NCBI RefSeq assembly: GCF_015356855.1
Contig: NZ_ARXR01000012.1
Coordinates: forward strand, 1 to 64,000
From: Alloalcanivorax venustensis ISO4
GTDB lineage: Bacteria > Pseudomonadota > Gammaproteobacteria > Pseudomonadales > Alcanivoracaceae
Reading direction: 5' to 3'
DNA: 64,000 nucleotides
Shown: positions 9,298 through 18,426 of the stretch, piece after piece
How positions within the stretch are numbered: the first letter of the stretch is position 1
How the letters are laid out: every line of letters starts with the position of its first letter
The notes under the pieces: model-generated
The model's input: only the letters and a program-made list of their open reading frames with translations
Told to the model about the DNA's origin: nothing
Databases searched by the model: none
Position numbers and translations under genes: made by a program

Positions 9298-10646
9298 TTC
9301 CGCCCAGCGCGACCACGCCGGTGGACGACGACGCCACCGGGCGCAAGAACATGCAGCAGCTGATCCAGCTGCGCTGGATCGCCGTGCTCGGTCAGGTGGG
9401 CACCATCCTGGTGGTCTTCTTCGTGTTCAGGATCGAGCTGCCGCTGCTGTATATGTTCGCGGTGCTGGCCGGGCTGGTGGCGTTCAACGGCGCCAGCCTG
9501 CTGCGCCTGCGGCTGCGGCGTCCGGTTAGTAACGGCGAGCTGTTCGTCGCCCTGCTGGTGGACGTGATCACGCTCACCATGCAGCTCTATCTCAGCGGCG
9601 GCGCCACCAACCCCTTTATTTTCCTCTACCTGCTGCAGGTGGTGCTGGCGGCGGTGCTGCTGGAGGCCTGGTCCACCTGGATCATTCTGCTGGTCACCGC
9701 CGGCTGTTTCGTGGCCCTGGAGTTCGCCGCCCGGCCGCTGCCGTTGCCGCTCGACTACGAACTGGGCCCGCTGAGCCTCTATATCCAGGGCATGCTGCTG
9801 TGCTTCGTGCTCAACGCGGTGCTGCTGGTGATCTTTATCAACCGCATTACCCGCAACCGGCGCGACCGGGACGCGCGCCTGGCGGCCCTGCGCCAGCGCG
9901 CCGCCGAGGAAGAGCACATCGTGCGCATGGGCCTGCTGGCCTCCGGCGCCGCCCACGAACTGGGCACGCCGTTGGCCACCCTGGCGGTGATTCTGGGCGA
10001 CTGGCGGCGCATGCCGGTGTTCCAGTCCGACCCGGATCTGGCCCAGGAGATCGGCGAAATGCAGACCCAGGTGCTGCGCTGCAAATCCATCGTCAGCGGT
10101 ATTCTGCTGTCCGCCGGCGAGGCCCGCGGCGAAGCCTCGGAGGAGACCACCGTGCACGCCTTCGTCGACGAGCTGGTGGCGGAGTGGCGCACCACCCGCC
10201 CGGTGAACGACTTCGAATACCGCAACCTGTTCGGCGAGGACCGGGCGATCATCTCCGATTCCGCGCTCAAACAGACCGTGCATAACGTGCTCGACAACGC
10301 CCTGGAGGCGTCGCCGCACTGGGTGGGGCTGGAAGTCAGCCGCCGCGACGATACGCTGATCGTCTCGGTGATGGACCAGGGCGCCGGTTTTTCCGAGGCC
10401 ATGCTCAGCCATCTTGGGCGCCCCTACCAGTCCACTAAGGGCCGTCCCGGCGGCGGCCTGGGCCTGTTCCTGGTGTTCAATGTGGTGCGCACCCTGGGCG
10501 GCAACGTCCGCGCCGGCAACCGCCCCCAGGGCGGCGCCGTGGTGACGCTGACGCTGCCGTTGTCGGCGCTTACCATCGATGAACAGGAGATTGATGAACA
10601 GCGGATGGATGAACCGGACCGGAAGGAGGGCGGTTATGAGCACTGA
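9294..10646 (+). CDS. regB: Redox sensor histidine kinase, RegB/PrrB/ActS type
   Basis: 450 residues: about six membrane helices (residues 25-185), dimerisation/phosphoacceptor box AHELGTPLATLA with His at about 221, and an ATPase domain ending GRPGGGLGLFLVFNVV. Three RegB hallmarks are present: the membrane heptad GGATNPF (102-108) tied to quinone sensing, the HELGTPL box, and a Cys at about 263 (LRCKSIV) where the redox-active Cys of Rhodobacter RegB lies. It should phosphorylate the regulator encoded next (overlap about 11 bp) when the quinone pool or the Cys is reduced. Placement in the cyo operon implies control of respiration. The C-terminal 20 residues are an unusual acidic tail (DEQEIDEQRMDE). 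Confidence 0.88.
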   Translation: MIPPSATTPVDDDATGRKNMQQLIQLRWIAVLGQVGTILVVFFVFRIELPLLYMFAVLAGLVAFNGASLLRLRLRRPVSNGELFVALLVDVITLTMQLYLSGGATNPFIFLYLLQVVLAAVLLEAWSTWIILLVTAGCFVALEFAARPLPLPLDYELGPLSLYIQGMLLCFVLNAVLLVIFINRITRNRRDRDARLAALRQRAAEEEHIVRMGLLASGAAHELGTPLATLAVILGDWRRMPVFQSDPDLAQEIGEMQTQVLRCKSIVSGILLSAGEARGEASEETTVHAFVDELVAEWRTTRPVNDFEYRNLFGEDRAIISDSALKQTVHNVLDNALEASPHWVGLEVSRRDDTLIVSVMDQGAGFSEAMLSHLGRPYQSTKGRPGGGLGLFLVFNVVRTLGGNVRAGNRPQGGAVVTLTLPLSALTIDEQEIDEQRMDEPDRKEGGYEH

Positions 10647-11187
10647 GCAGCCGGAACACCAGCGAACCCTGCTGATCGTCGAGGACGACGCCGCGTTCGC
10701 CCGTACCCTGGGCCGTTCGTTCGAACGGCGCGGCTATCAAGTGCGCCACGCGGACAGCCTGGACGTGTTGCGCGAGGTGCTGAGCGAGCAAACCCCGGAC
10801 TACGCGGTGGTGGATCTCAAGCTCAAAGGCGGCGCCTCCGGTCTGGCCTGCGTGCAGGCCCTGCGCGAGCACGACCCGGAAACCCTGATCGTGGTGCTCA
10901 CCGGCTACGCCAGCATCGCCACCGCGGTGGAAGCGATCAAGCTCGGCGCCTGCCACTACCTGGCCAAACCCTCCAACACCGACGACATCGAAGCCGCCTT
11001 CGAACGCGCCGAAGGCAACGTGGAAGTGGAAGTCACCGGCCGCCCCACCTCGATCAAAACCCTGGAGTGGGAACGCATCCACGAAACCCTCGCCGAGACC
11101 GACTTCAACATCTCCGAAACCGCCCGCCGCCTCGGCATGCACCGCCGCACCCTCGCCCGCAAACTCGGCAAACGACAAGTGAAATGA
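10636..11187 (+). CDS. regA: Response regulator, RegA/PrrA/ActR type
   Basis: 183 residues, the RegA size. Receiver domain with acidic pocket IVEDD, phosphoacceptor Asp at about 60 (AVVDLKL) and Lys in YLAKPSN; a short linker; then a Fis-type helix-turn-helix (NISETARRLGMHRRTLARKL). I start at 10636 because GGAGGG lies just upstream; a longer frame from 10579 overlaps the kinase more. Partner of the RegB-type kinase, expected to set expression of the quinol oxidase and other redox genes. The gene ends a seven-gene run; a palindromic repeat follows 4 bp after its stop. Confidence 0.88.
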   Translation: MSTEQPEHQRTLLIVEDDAAFARTLGRSFERRGYQVRHADSLDVLREVLSEQTPDYAVVDLKLKGGASGLACVQALREHDPETLIVVLTGYASIATAVEAIKLGACHYLAKPSNTDDIEAAFERAEGNVEVEVTGRPTSIKTLEWERIHETLAETDFNISETARRLGMHRRTLARKLGKRQVK

Positions 11188-11191
11188 AAGC

Positions 11192-11366
11192 AGTTAATAG
11201 TGAATAGTTAGCAGTTAACAGTGAATAGTTAACAGTTAATAGTTGCGCGGGGTTGGGCGGTGCCGACTGGAACGTAAGAGGCCGCGCCCAATTCGGAAGC
11301 GCGGCCTCACACCTTTCAAATTGGCGGCAGCCTCTACCGCGAACTGTTCACTGTTAACTATTAACT
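11192..11366. repeat. Heptamer-hairpin palindromic repeat, copy 1
   Basis: Seven exact-register 7-bp units of consensus AGTKAAY at 11192-11240, a 105-bp core with a 10-bp perfect stem (11278-11287 with 11299-11308) at its exact centre, then three inverted units at 11346-11366. The outer core arms are also roughly complementary. Located between the convergent RegA-type and PNPOx-like genes. Loop sequence differs from copies 2 and 3. May act as a bidirectional terminator; origin unknown. Confidence 0.9.
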
Positions 11367-11376
11367 GCCCACGCGG

Positions 11377-11934
11377 CTAGGGCACTAGCCGCGTGGGGGC
11401 CCCGCGTCCTTCGCCGTGGTATTGCCAGTGGCGGTGGGGGGATTCGGCGAGTTCGAGGACGTCGACCTGGTCGGCGGTGAGCACCAGGATGGAGAAGTCT
11501 TCCGCCGGGTGGTCTTCCGGGGTGGGCGGCAGGTAGCGGTAGTGGTCGGATTTGGGCGGTTGCCAGAGGCTGCCGGGCGGCGGGCCGCAGAAGCGCGCCC
11601 TCGCTTCGCGGTCGATCAGGCGCCACAGCCGCAGGGTGTCCTCGGGGTGCTGTTGCGGGGTGAGGAAATGCACCCGGCCGCGGAAACGCCACTGGGTGCG
11701 GCTGGTGAGGTCGTACCAGCAGGCTTCGGCGCCGGCCTGGCGCTCCAGCTGCATGGCTTTTTCGCTGCGCTGGTCGGTGGTGAACCACAGGGCCCGTCCG
11801 TGGCGCTCGCGCAGGCTCAGGGTGCGACAGCGGGCACCGCCGTCGTCGCCCACGGTGGCGAGCTGCATAAAGCAGTGGGGGGCGGCCTTGCGGGTGGCCT
11901 CGAACCAGTCTGTCCATCGCTGGGGTAAGCTCAT
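11377..11934 (-). CDS. Pyridoxamine 5'-phosphate oxidase-family FMN-binding protein
   Basis: About 185 residues with a split-barrel flavin-binding fold of the PNPOx clan, closest in look to the Alr4036 group. CFMQLATVGDDGGARCRTLSLR, ALWFTTDQRSEKAMQ and WRFRGRVHFL are the conserved strands around the FMN phosphate. I start at MSLPQRWTDWF; a start 15 codons further up (11979) is possible. True PdxH has a longer C terminus, so PLP synthesis is not implied; the role is unknown. Convergent with the RegA-type gene across the repeat, divergent from the trp leader. Confidence 0.75.
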   Translation of the reverse strand: MSLPQRWTDWFEATRKAAPHCFMQLATVGDDGGARCRTLSLRERHGRALWFTTDQRSEKAMQLERQAGAEACWYDLTSRTQWRFRGRVHFLTPQQHPEDTLRLWRLIDREARARFCGPPPGSLWQPPKSDHYRYLPPTPEDHPAEDFSILVLTADQVDVLELAESPHRHWQYHGEGRGAPTRLVP

Positions 11935-11986
11935 GGGCACGCAGTATGGCGTCTTGACGGGCGCTTGGCCATTCCCCAAACGGGTG

Positions 11987-12016
11987 TTGGCATCGGCCCC
12001 GAAGCGGCGCTAGAAT
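11987..12016 (+). promoter_or_regulatory. Putative sigma-70 promoter of the trp operon
   Basis: TTGGCA (11987-11992), 18 bases, then TAGAAT (12011-12016). A start about 7 bases downstream would fall at or next to the leader-peptide ATG at 12023, so the leader could be translated from a leaderless message; no ribosome site is seen before it. Position fits control of trpE. Confidence 0.45.
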
Positions 12017-12022
12017 CCGCCC

Positions 12023-12085
12023 ATGGACCGCTCAAACCCGCTTAATTCGTTCCTGCCTTTCTCCCCCGCCGGCTGGCGATGGTGA
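12023..12085 (+). CDS. trpL: trp operon leader peptide
   Basis: A 20-codon open frame beginning at ATG 12023 and ending Ala-Gly-Trp-Arg-Trp-stop, with TGG codons at 12074-12076 and 12080-12082. Two near-adjacent Trp codons just before the stop, 110 bases ahead of trpE and followed by possible hairpins and a T-run, are the classic mark of a transcription-attenuation leader. Ribosome stalling at these codons when charged tRNA-Trp is scarce would favour readthrough. It is too short for ordinary gene finding and lacks an obvious ribosome site, which lowers confidence. Confidence 0.62.
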   Translation: MDRSNPLNSFLPFSPAGWRW

Positions 12086-12143
12086 CGCTCGCCCTCGGGA
12101 GTCTCCCGGTGCCGCTGGTTGCCTGAGAGTCTCCGCAGTTTTT
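12075..12143 (+). promoter_or_regulatory. Putative trp attenuator hairpins
   Basis: After and within the leader peptide: hairpin GGCGA (12075-12079) with TCGCC (12089-12093) covers the last Trp codon and stop; a perfect palindrome CGGGAG-T-CTCCCG lies at 12096-12108; its GGAGTCTC (12098-12105) can instead pair with GAGTCTCC (12127-12134), with one T-T mismatch, just before a run of five T (12139-12143). These are mutually exclusive folds, as attenuation requires. Not folded computationally. Confidence 0.5.
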
Positions 12144-12197
12144 CCGCTACAATTCACGACTTGCGATTGCCGCACCTGACAAAGACCGGGGACCACC

Positions 12198-13709
12198 ATG
12201 TCACCACGCAATCTGGACGATTACGCCCGCCAGGGTTATAGCCGCGTACCGATCGTGCGCGAAGTGCTGGCGGATCTGGACACGCCGCTGTCCGCCTACC
12301 GCAAGCTGGCCGCCGGGCCCTACAGCTACCTGTTCGAATCGGTGCAGGGCGGCGAGCGCTGGGGCCGCTATTCGATCATCGGCCTGCCGGCCCGCGAGGT
12401 GGTGCGCATCACCGGCCCGCGCATCACCGTGAGCGATGCCGACGGCGCCGTCGTCGAGGAGCTCGACAGCGACGACCCGATCGGCTGGATCGAAGACTAC
12501 CGTCTCCAGTACCGGGCCCCGGACGTGCCCGGGCTGCCCCGCTTCAACGGCGGCCTGGTGGGCTATTTCGGCTACGACAGCGTGCGCTATTTCGAGCCCC
12601 GGCTGGGCCCGGCGCGTGGCGAGGACGTGCTGCGGGTGCCGGACATCCTGCTGATGCGCTCCGAGGAAGTGGTGGTGTTCGATAACCTGCGCGGCAGCCT
12701 GTTCCTGATCGTGCACGTGAGCCCCGACGCCGCGGACGCGGTGGCCGGCGCCGAAGCCCGTCTGGACGAGCTGGAGCGCCGCCTGCGCGCGCCGCTGCCG
12801 GAACCGGAGCACCAGGTGTACGGCGCGCCGGTGGACGAAAACGACTTCGTCTCCGAGTTTCCCCGCGAGCAGCACGCCGCCGCCGTGGAGAAGATCCGCG
12901 AGTACATTCTCGCCGGCGACGTCATGCAGGTGGTGCCGGCCCAGCGCATGAGCTGCGATTTTCCGGCCCCGGCCATCGACCTGTACCGGGCGCTGCGCTA
13001 TCTGAACCCGTCCCCTTATATGTTTTATCTGGACCTGGAGGATTTTCACATCGCCGGCTCCTCGCCGGAGATCCTCACCCGGGTGGAGGACGACCAGGTC
13101 ACGGTGCGGCCCATCGCCGGCACCCGCAAACGCGGCGCCACGCCGCAGCGCGACAAGGAGCTGGAAGAGGAGCTGCTCGCCGACCCGAAAGAGATCGCCG
13201 AGCATCTGATGCTGATCGACCTGGGCCGCAACGACGTGGGCCGGGTGGCGGAGCCCGGCCAGGTGCGTGTCACCGGCAACATGGAGATCGAGCGCTACTC
13301 GCACGTGATGCACATCGTCTCCAACGTGGAAGGCACCCTGCGCAAGGGCCTGGGGCCGCTGGAAGTGCTGGCCGCCACCTTCCCGGCGGGCACCCTGAGC
13401 GGCGCCCCCAAGATCCGCGCCATGGAGATTATCGACGAGGTGGAGCCCACCAAGCGCGGTGTCTACGGCGGTGCCGTGGGCTACATCGGCTTCAACGACG
13501 ACATGGACATGGCCATCGCCATCCGCACCGCCGTGGTCAAGGACGGCCGTCTGTACGTGCAGGCCGGCGGCGGCATCGTCGCCGACTCGGTGCCCGACCT
13601 GGAATGGAAGGAAACCATGAACAAGGCGCGCGCCGTGTTCCGCGCCGTGAATATGGCGCTGGGCGGCCTCGACCTGGGCGGCGCCAACGGGGACGGGGGG
13701 AACCAGTAA
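12198..13709 (+). CDS. trpE: Anthranilate synthase component I
   Basis: 503 residues. Chorismate plus glutamine-derived ammonia to anthranilate, first step of Trp synthesis. The N-terminal feedback site is visible ([19 protein letters not shown], the LLES-like motif that binds Trp), and the C-terminal chorismate-binding half has [58 protein letters not shown] and YIQAGGGI-like [12 protein letters not shown]. Full length. Its stop shares one base with the trpG start. In Pseudomonas, trpE is apart from trpGDC; here all four are contiguous behind one leader. Confidence 0.96.
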   Translation: MSPRNLDDYARQGYSRVPIVREVLADLDTPLSAYRKLAAGPYSYLFESVQGGERWGRYSIIGLPAREVVRITGPRITVSDADGAVVEELDSDDPIGWIEDYRLQYRAPDVPGLPRFNGGLVGYFGYDSVRYFEPRLGPARGEDVLRVPDILLMRSEEVVVFDNLRGSLFLIVHVSPDAADAVAGAEARLDELERRLRAPLPEPEHQVYGAPVDENDFVSEFPREQHAAAVEKIREYILAGDVMQVVPAQRMSCDFPAPAIDLYRALRYLNPSPYMFYLDLEDFHIAGSSPEILTRVEDDQVTVRPIAGTRKRGATPQRDKELEEELLADPKEIAEHLMLIDLGRNDVGRVAEPGQVRVTGNMEIERYSHVMHIVSNVEGTLRKGLGPLEVLAATFPAGTLSGAPKIRAMEIIDEVEPTKRGVYGGAVGYIGFNDDMDMAIAIRTAVVKDGRLYVQAGGGIVADSVPDLEWKETMNKARAVFRAVNMALGGLDLGGANGDGGNQ

Positions 13710-14299
13710 TGCGCGTACTGATGATCGACAACTACGACAGCTTTACCTACAACCTGGTGCAGTATCTGCAGGAGCTGGGCGCCGAGGTGCTGGTGCACCG
13801 CAACGACAAGATCGACCTGGCCGGCATGGAAGCGCTCAACGCCGACCGGCTGATGATTTCGCCGGGGCCGTGCACGCCCAACGAGGCGGGCATTTCCGTG
13901 GACGCCATCAAGCACTTCGCCGGCAAGATACCGGTTCTTGGCGTCTGCCTGGGCCACCAGGCCCTGGGCCAGGCGTTCGGCGGCCAAGTGGTGCGCGCCC
14001 GCACGGTGATGCACGGCAAGACCTCGCCGGTGCATCATACCGGCAAGGGTGTGTTCCGCGGCCTGCCCAGTCCCTACACGGCCACCCGCTATCACTCCCT
14101 GGTGGTGGACAAGGCCAGCCTGCCGGACTGCTTCGAGGTGACCGCCTGGACCCTGGACGATAACGGCGACATGGACGAGATCATGGGCATGCGCCACCGG
14201 GAGCTGCCGCTGGAAGGCGTGCAGTATCATCCAGAGTCGATCCTTACCGAACACGGCCATGATCTGCTCAACAACTTTCTGAAGGGGGAAAGCGCATGA
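13709..14299 (+). CDS. trpG: Anthranilate synthase component II, glutamine amidotransferase
   Basis: 196-residue class I glutamine amidotransferase supplying ammonia to TrpE. Catalytic Cys is in [11 protein letters not shown], and His/Glu in YHPESIL near the C terminus; [15 protein letters not shown] is the family N terminus, which fixes the start at 13709 rather than an earlier in-frame ATG inside trpE. Such subunits may also serve p-aminobenzoate synthase (PabA role); no second copy is in the window. Overlaps trpE by 1 bp and trpD by 4 bp. Confidence 0.95.
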   Translation: MRVLMIDNYDSFTYNLVQYLQELGAEVLVHRNDKIDLAGMEALNADRLMISPGPCTPNEAGISVDAIKHFAGKIPVLGVCLGHQALGQAFGGQVVRARTVMHGKTSPVHHTGKGVFRGLPSPYTATRYHSLVVDKASLPDCFEVTAWTLDDNGDMDEIMGMRHRELPLEGVQYHPESILTEHGHDLLNNFLKGESA

Positions 14300-15339
14300 A
14301 CATCCAGGAGGCCCTGGCCACGGTGGTCGATCACATCGACCTGTCCACCGAGCAGATGAACGACGTGATGCGCCAGATCATGACCGGCGGCGCCACCGAT
14401 GCGCAGATCGGCGGCTTTCTGGTGGCCCTGCGCATGAAAAGCGAATCCCTGGACGAAATCACCGGCGCCGCCATGGTGATGCGCGAACTGGTCACCCCGG
14501 TGGTGATCGACAACCGCCGCCACCTGGTGGACATCGTCGGCACCGGCGGCGACGGCGCCAATCTGTTCAATGTGTCCACCGCCAGCGCCTTCGTGGCGGC
14601 GGCGGCGGGCTGCCGGGTGGCCAAGCACGGCAACCGCTCGGTGAGTTCGAAAAGCGGCTCCTCGGATCTGCTCGAGGAAGCCGGCATCCGCCTGGACCTG
14701 AGCCCCAACGAGGTGGCCCAGTGCGTGGACGCGGTGGGCGTCGGCTTTATGTTCGCGCCCTCCCACCACAGCGCCATGAAGTACGCCATCGGCCCGCGCA
14801 AGGAACTGGGCATGCGTACCCTTTTCAATATTCTCGGCCCGATGACCAACCCGGCCGGCGTGCAGCGGCTGGTGGTGGGCGTGTTCTCCGACAAGCTGTG
14901 CCGGCCCATGGCGGAAGTGATGGGGCGCCTGGGCGCCGAGCACGTGATGGTGGTGCACGGCCTCGACGGCCTGGATGAAATCAGCCTGGCCGGGCGCACC
15001 CATGTGGCCGAGTTCAAGGACGGCGAAGTGCGTGAATACAGCCTCACCCCGGAAGACGTGGGCATTGAGTCCGCCTCCCTGGTGGGGCTGGACGTGACCG
15101 ACCCGAAGGCGTCGCTGGCGCTGATCCGCGAGGCGTTCAGCAAGCGCAAGGACGGCAACGCCGCCAAGGCCGCCGACATGATCACCCTCAACGCCGGCGC
15201 CGCCATCTATGTGTCCGGTGTCACCCGCACCCTGGAAGAGGGGGTTCGGATGGCCGAGGATCTGGTCCACAATGGGGAAGCCGCCGAGCGCATGCGCGAA
15301 CTGGCGCAGTTCACTTTCGCATTGAAGGAAGAGGTATGA
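14296..15339 (+). CDS. trpD: Anthranilate phosphoribosyltransferase
   Basis: 347 residues, the normal size. Transfers phosphoribose from PRPP to anthranilate. [19 protein letters not shown] binds [22 protein letters not shown] and [22 protein letters not shown] carry the anthranilate and Mg sites; [13 protein letters not shown] is the other conserved block. ATGA overlap with trpG and trpC, so it is translationally coupled within trpEGDC. Confidence 0.96.
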   Translation: MNIQEALATVVDHIDLSTEQMNDVMRQIMTGGATDAQIGGFLVALRMKSESLDEITGAAMVMRELVTPVVIDNRRHLVDIVGTGGDGANLFNVSTASAFVAAAAGCRVAKHGNRSVSSKSGSSDLLEEAGIRLDLSPNEVAQCVDAVGVGFMFAPSHHSAMKYAIGPRKELGMRTLFNILGPMTNPAGVQRLVVGVFSDKLCRPMAEVMGRLGAEHVMVVHGLDGLDEISLAGRTHVAEFKDGEVREYSLTPEDVGIESASLVGLDVTDPKASLALIREAFSKRKDGNAAKAADMITLNAGAAIYVSGVTRTLEEGVRMAEDLVHNGEAAERMRELAQFTFALKEEV

Positions 15340-16142
15340 GCGACGCAGCCATCAGCGGAACCATTCTGGAGCGCATCGTCGAGCGCAAGCGCGAGGAGAT
15401 CCAGGCCGGCCAGCAGCGCTACAGCCTGGGCGAACTGGAAGCCATGGCGGGCAACCAGGGCAAGGCCCGGGGCTTCGCCAAATCGCTGTACGCCAGCGTG
15501 GCCGCCGGCCGGCCGGCGGTGATCGCCGAGGTCAAGAAAGCCTCCCCCAGCAAGGGGCTGATCCGCGAGGACTTCGACCCGGTGGACATCGCCCGCCGTT
15601 ACGAAGGCGCCGGCGCCAGCGCCCTGTCCGTGCTCACCGACCAGGACTTCTTCCAGGGCCACGAGGACTACCTGCGCGCCGCCCGCAACGCGGTCTCCCT
15701 GCCGGTGCTGCGCAAGGACTTCATCATCGACCCGTGGCAGGTGTTCGAAACCCGCGCCATGGGCGCCGACGCGGTGCTGCTGATCGTGGCGGCGCTGTCC
15801 GACGCCCAGCTCGACCAGCTCTACCACGCCGCCCAGCGGGCCGGCTGTGACGTGCTGGTGGAAGTGCACACCGCCGACGAGCTGGCCCGGGCGCTGAAGC
15901 TCAACATCGAGCTGATCGGCATCAACAACCGCGACCTGCACACCTTCGACACCCGCCTGGACACCACCCTGGAGCTCGCCGAGCAGGTCCCCGGCGACCA
16001 CCTGGTGATCACCGAAAGCGGCATCCACACCCGCGACGACGTCCGCCTGATGCGCAAAAACGGCATTAATGGCTTTCTCGTCGGTGAGGCCTTTATGCGG
16101 GCTGAGGATCCGGGTGCCGCCCTTAAAGCATTGTTTTTCTAG
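15336..16142 (+). CDS. trpC: Indole-3-glycerol phosphate synthase
   Basis: 268-residue TIM barrel, monofunctional (no fused TrpF). Closes the indole ring. [15 protein letters not shown] holds the catalytic Lys, [12 protein letters not shown] a second, and [12 protein letters not shown] and [12 protein letters not shown] the phosphate-binding strands. Last gene of the operon; trpF, trpB and trpA are not in the window. Its TAG stop (16140-16142) includes the first two bases of repeat copy 2, so the repeat seems to have set or replaced the original end of the gene. Confidence 0.96.
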   Translation: MSDAAISGTILERIVERKREEIQAGQQRYSLGELEAMAGNQGKARGFAKSLYASVAAGRPAVIAEVKKASPSKGLIREDFDPVDIARRYEGAGASALSVLTDQDFFQGHEDYLRAARNAVSLPVLRKDFIIDPWQVFETRAMGADAVLLIVAALSDAQLDQLYHAAQRAGCDVLVEVHTADELARALKLNIELIGINNRDLHTFDTRLDTTLELAEQVPGDHLVITESGIHTRDDVRLMRKNGINGFLVGEAFMRAEDPGAALKALFF

Positions 16143-16303
16143 TGAATAGTTAACAGTGAACAGTGAATAGCGGCGCGGGCTGCGCCGGTACCACCCTGAA
16201 CGCAAAGAGGCCGCGCCCCAAGCCAGGAGCGCGGCCTCTTTCGTTGCAGGCGGCACGGTCCGGCACCGCGCCGCTGTTAACTATTCACTGTTAACTGTTA
16301 ACT
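16141..16303. repeat. Heptamer-hairpin palindromic repeat, copy 2
   Basis: 163 bp: four AGTKAAY heptamers (16141-16168), a 107-bp core with a 13-bp perfect stem (16204-16216 with 16229-16241) exactly central, and four inverted heptamers (16276-16303). The first and last ten core bases beside the heptamers are also complementary. Lies between convergent trpC and vfr. Stem and 12-base loop are the same as in copy 3. The stem followed or preceded by short A/T runs looks like a two-way terminator. Confidence 0.92.
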
Positions 16304-16307
16304 GCTC

Positions 16308-16937
16308 TCAGCGGGTGCCATAAACCACCATCGTCTTCCCCTTCACCGACACCAGCCCCTGCTCCTCCAGGTTCTTCAACACCCGGCCGACCATTTCGCG
16401 GGAGCAGCCGACGATGCGGCCGATTTCCTGGCGGGTGACCTTGATCTGCATGCCGTCCGGGTGGGTCATGGCGTCGGGCTGCTTGCACAGGTCCAGCAGG
16501 GTGCCGGCGACGCGACCGGTGACGTCCAGGAACGCCAGGTCGCCGACCTTGCGGGTGGTGGCGCGCAGGCGTCCGGCGATCTGCGCGGATACCGCGAACA
16601 GGATCTCGGCGTCCTCGCGGGCCAGCTGGCGGAATTTGGGGTAGCTGACCTCCGCCACCTCGCACTCGGTTTTCGCTTTCACCCAGGCGGAACGGGACGG
16701 ATCGGCCTCGAACAGGCCCATCTCACCGAAGAAGTCGCCTTCATTCAGGTAGGCCATGATCATCTCACGGCCATCGTCGTCCTCGATCATCACCGTCACG
16801 GAGCCCTTGAGGATGTAGTACAGGGCGTCCGACTCGTCACCGGCGTAGATGATGGTGCTCTTGGCCGGGTACTTTCGGCGATGACAGTTGGCGAGAAATT
16901 GGTCCAGATTTGGAATTATCTTGTTACCGTCGCTCAT
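16308..16937 (-). CDS. vfr: cAMP-binding global regulator Vfr/CRP
   Basis: 209 residues, very close in layout to E. coli CRP and Pseudomonas Vfr. The cAMP pocket is intact: [13 protein letters not shown] followed by [18 protein letters not shown]. The hinge helix and winged helix follow ([25 protein letters not shown]). I start at MSDGNKII, seven codons after the first Met of the open frame. In Pseudomonas Vfr governs virulence factors, quorum sensing and type IV pili; here the regulon is unknown. Converges with trpC across repeat copy 2 and diverges from the osmC-like gene. Order trpC-vfr-osmC-speD-coq7 matches Pseudomonas. Confidence 0.92.
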   Translation of the reverse strand: MSDGNKIIPNLDQFLANCHRRKYPAKSTIIYAGDESDALYYILKGSVTVMIEDDDGREMIMAYLNEGDFFGEMGLFEADPSRSAWVKAKTECEVAEVSYPKFRQLAREDAEILFAVSAQIAGRLRATTRKVGDLAFLDVTGRVAGTLLDLCKQPDAMTHPDGMQIKVTRQEIGRIVGCSREMVGRVLKNLEEQGLVSVKGKTMVVYGTR

Positions 16938-17170
16938 GGGCTCTCTGCTTCTGGGCACGCTGCTTAAAAGCCGGAAAAAAGTCTTAGCTATTTAAGCTTA
17001 TGGAGTTTGCCTGTTTTTCACGTGACTGCCAAGGGAACCGGTCCACAGTCTGCCGCTTCGCCGCGCCGCGCGCCAGCCCGGCGCTGTTCTACGTTCGCCG
17101 GGGTATGGCGTGGGGGTGGTCTGTGGTAGTCTTCGCGGCCATTCCGCGAGGGCGTGAGCAGGAGACTCGA

Positions 17171-17590
17171 ATGAAAGCGGTGGTTGATTGGCAGGGCGAT
17201 GTCTGTTTCCAGGCCGAGTCGGAAACCGGCCATACTCTGGTGATGGACGGACCGCCGGATCACGGCGGCAAAAACCGTGGCGCGCGGCCCATGGAAACCG
17301 TTCTGATGGGCGTCGGCGGCTGCTCCAGCTTCGATGTGGTGCACATCCTGCGCAAGGCCCGCCAGGACGTGACCGGTTGCCGCTGCGAAATGGAAGCGGA
17401 ACGGGCCGAAAACGAGATTCCGGCCGTTTTTACCAAAATTCACCTGCATTTCCGGGTCAGTGGCAATAACCTCAAGGAAAATCAGGTGAAACGGGCCGTG
17501 GAACTGTCCGCGGAGAAGTATTGCTCCGCCGCCATTATGCTCACACGCGGTGGCGTGGAAGTGACGCACAGCTACAGCATCGAATCCTGA
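17171..17590 (+). CDS. OsmC-family protein (YhfA-like)
   Basis: 139 residues. OsmC proteins are Cys-based peroxide-reducing or thiol-handling enzymes; this branch (YhfA, PA0653-like) has no proven substrate. The two conserved Cys are present in [12 protein letters not shown] and [13 protein letters not shown]. The frame is open back to 17000, but the ATG at 17171 has GGAGAC upstream and matches the family N terminus (MKAVVDWQG). It stands 25 bp before speD, so the two probably share a message, and it diverges from vfr across a 233-bp gap in which I see no clear CRP box. Confidence 0.85.
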   Translation: MKAVVDWQGDVCFQAESETGHTLVMDGPPDHGGKNRGARPMETVLMGVGGCSSFDVVHILRKARQDVTGCRCEMEAERAENEIPAVFTKIHLHFRVSGNNLKENQVKRAVELSAEKYCSAAIMLTRGGVEVTHSYSIES

Positions 17591-17615
17591 TAACGGCCAG
17601 CGGGGAAATAACGCC

Positions 17616-18419
17616 GTGGTGAAAGATCCCAATCCCAAGATTTCGGTCCATGGTTTTAACAACCTGACCAAGTCCCTCAGCTTTAATATCTTCGATATCG
17701 CCTATGCGAAAACCGAGCAGCATCGCAAGGAATACATCGAGTATATCGACGAGCTGTACAACGCCGAGCGTCTCACCGAGATCCTCACCAACGTGACCCG
17801 GATCATCGGCGCCAATATTCTCAATATTGCCCGCCAGGATTACGATCCCCAGGGCGCCAGCGTGACCATGCTGATCGCCGAGCACGAATCCCCGCCCACC
17901 GACGGCGACTGGGACGAAGAGGCGCCGGGGCCGCTGCCGGATTCAGTGGTCGCCCACCTGAACAAGAGCCATGTGACGGTGCACACCTATCCGGAGTCGC
18001 ACCCGGACAACGGCATCTCCACCTTCCGGGTGGACGTGGATGTCTCCACCTGCGGGGTGATTTCACCGCTGCGGGCACTGAACTACCTGATCCACAGCTT
18101 CGATTCCGACATCGTCACCATCGACTACCGGGTACGCGGCATGACCCGCGACGTGGACGGCACCAAGCACTACATCGACCACGACATCAACTCGATTCAG
18201 AACTTCCTCACCGAGGACACCCAGAACGGGTATCAGATGATCGATGTGAACGTGTACCAGGAGAACATCTTCCACACCAAGATGCTGCTCAAGGAATTCG
18301 ACATCAACAACTACCTGTTCGGCGCCGGCAGCGACGAGTTCGACGACAAGGAACTCGCCGACATCCGCGAACGCCTGCAGACCGAAATGCTCGAAATCTT
18401 CTACAGCCGCAACATGTGA
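17616..18419 (+). CDS. speD: S-adenosylmethionine decarboxylase proenzyme
   Basis: 267 residues, the E. coli-type (class 1A) enzyme that decarboxylates SAM for spermidine synthesis. It self-cleaves before a Ser that becomes the pyruvoyl group; the site is in [13 protein letters not shown] around residue 118, with a downstream [13 protein letters not shown] block. The start is GTG (a second GTG follows directly), preceded by a GGGGA-containing stretch. speE is not in the window. Repeat copy 3 begins 7 bp past the stop. Confidence 0.95.
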   Translation: MVKDPNPKISVHGFNNLTKSLSFNIFDIAYAKTEQHRKEYIEYIDELYNAERLTEILTNVTRIIGANILNIARQDYDPQGASVTMLIAEHESPPTDGDWDEEAPGPLPDSVVAHLNKSHVTVHTYPESHPDNGISTFRVDVDVSTCGVISPLRALNYLIHSFDSDIVTIDYRVRGMTRDVDGTKHYIDHDINSIQNFLTEDTQNGYQMIDVNVYQENIFHTKMLLKEFDINNYLFGAGSDEFDDKELADIRERLQTEMLEIFYSRNM

Positions 18420-18426
18420 AAACGGC

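Noticed and set aside
16938-17170. CRP/Vfr box between vfr and the osmC-like gene
   Set aside because: A TCACGTGA palindrome is present near 17018, but there is no TGTGA-N6-TCACA arrangement.
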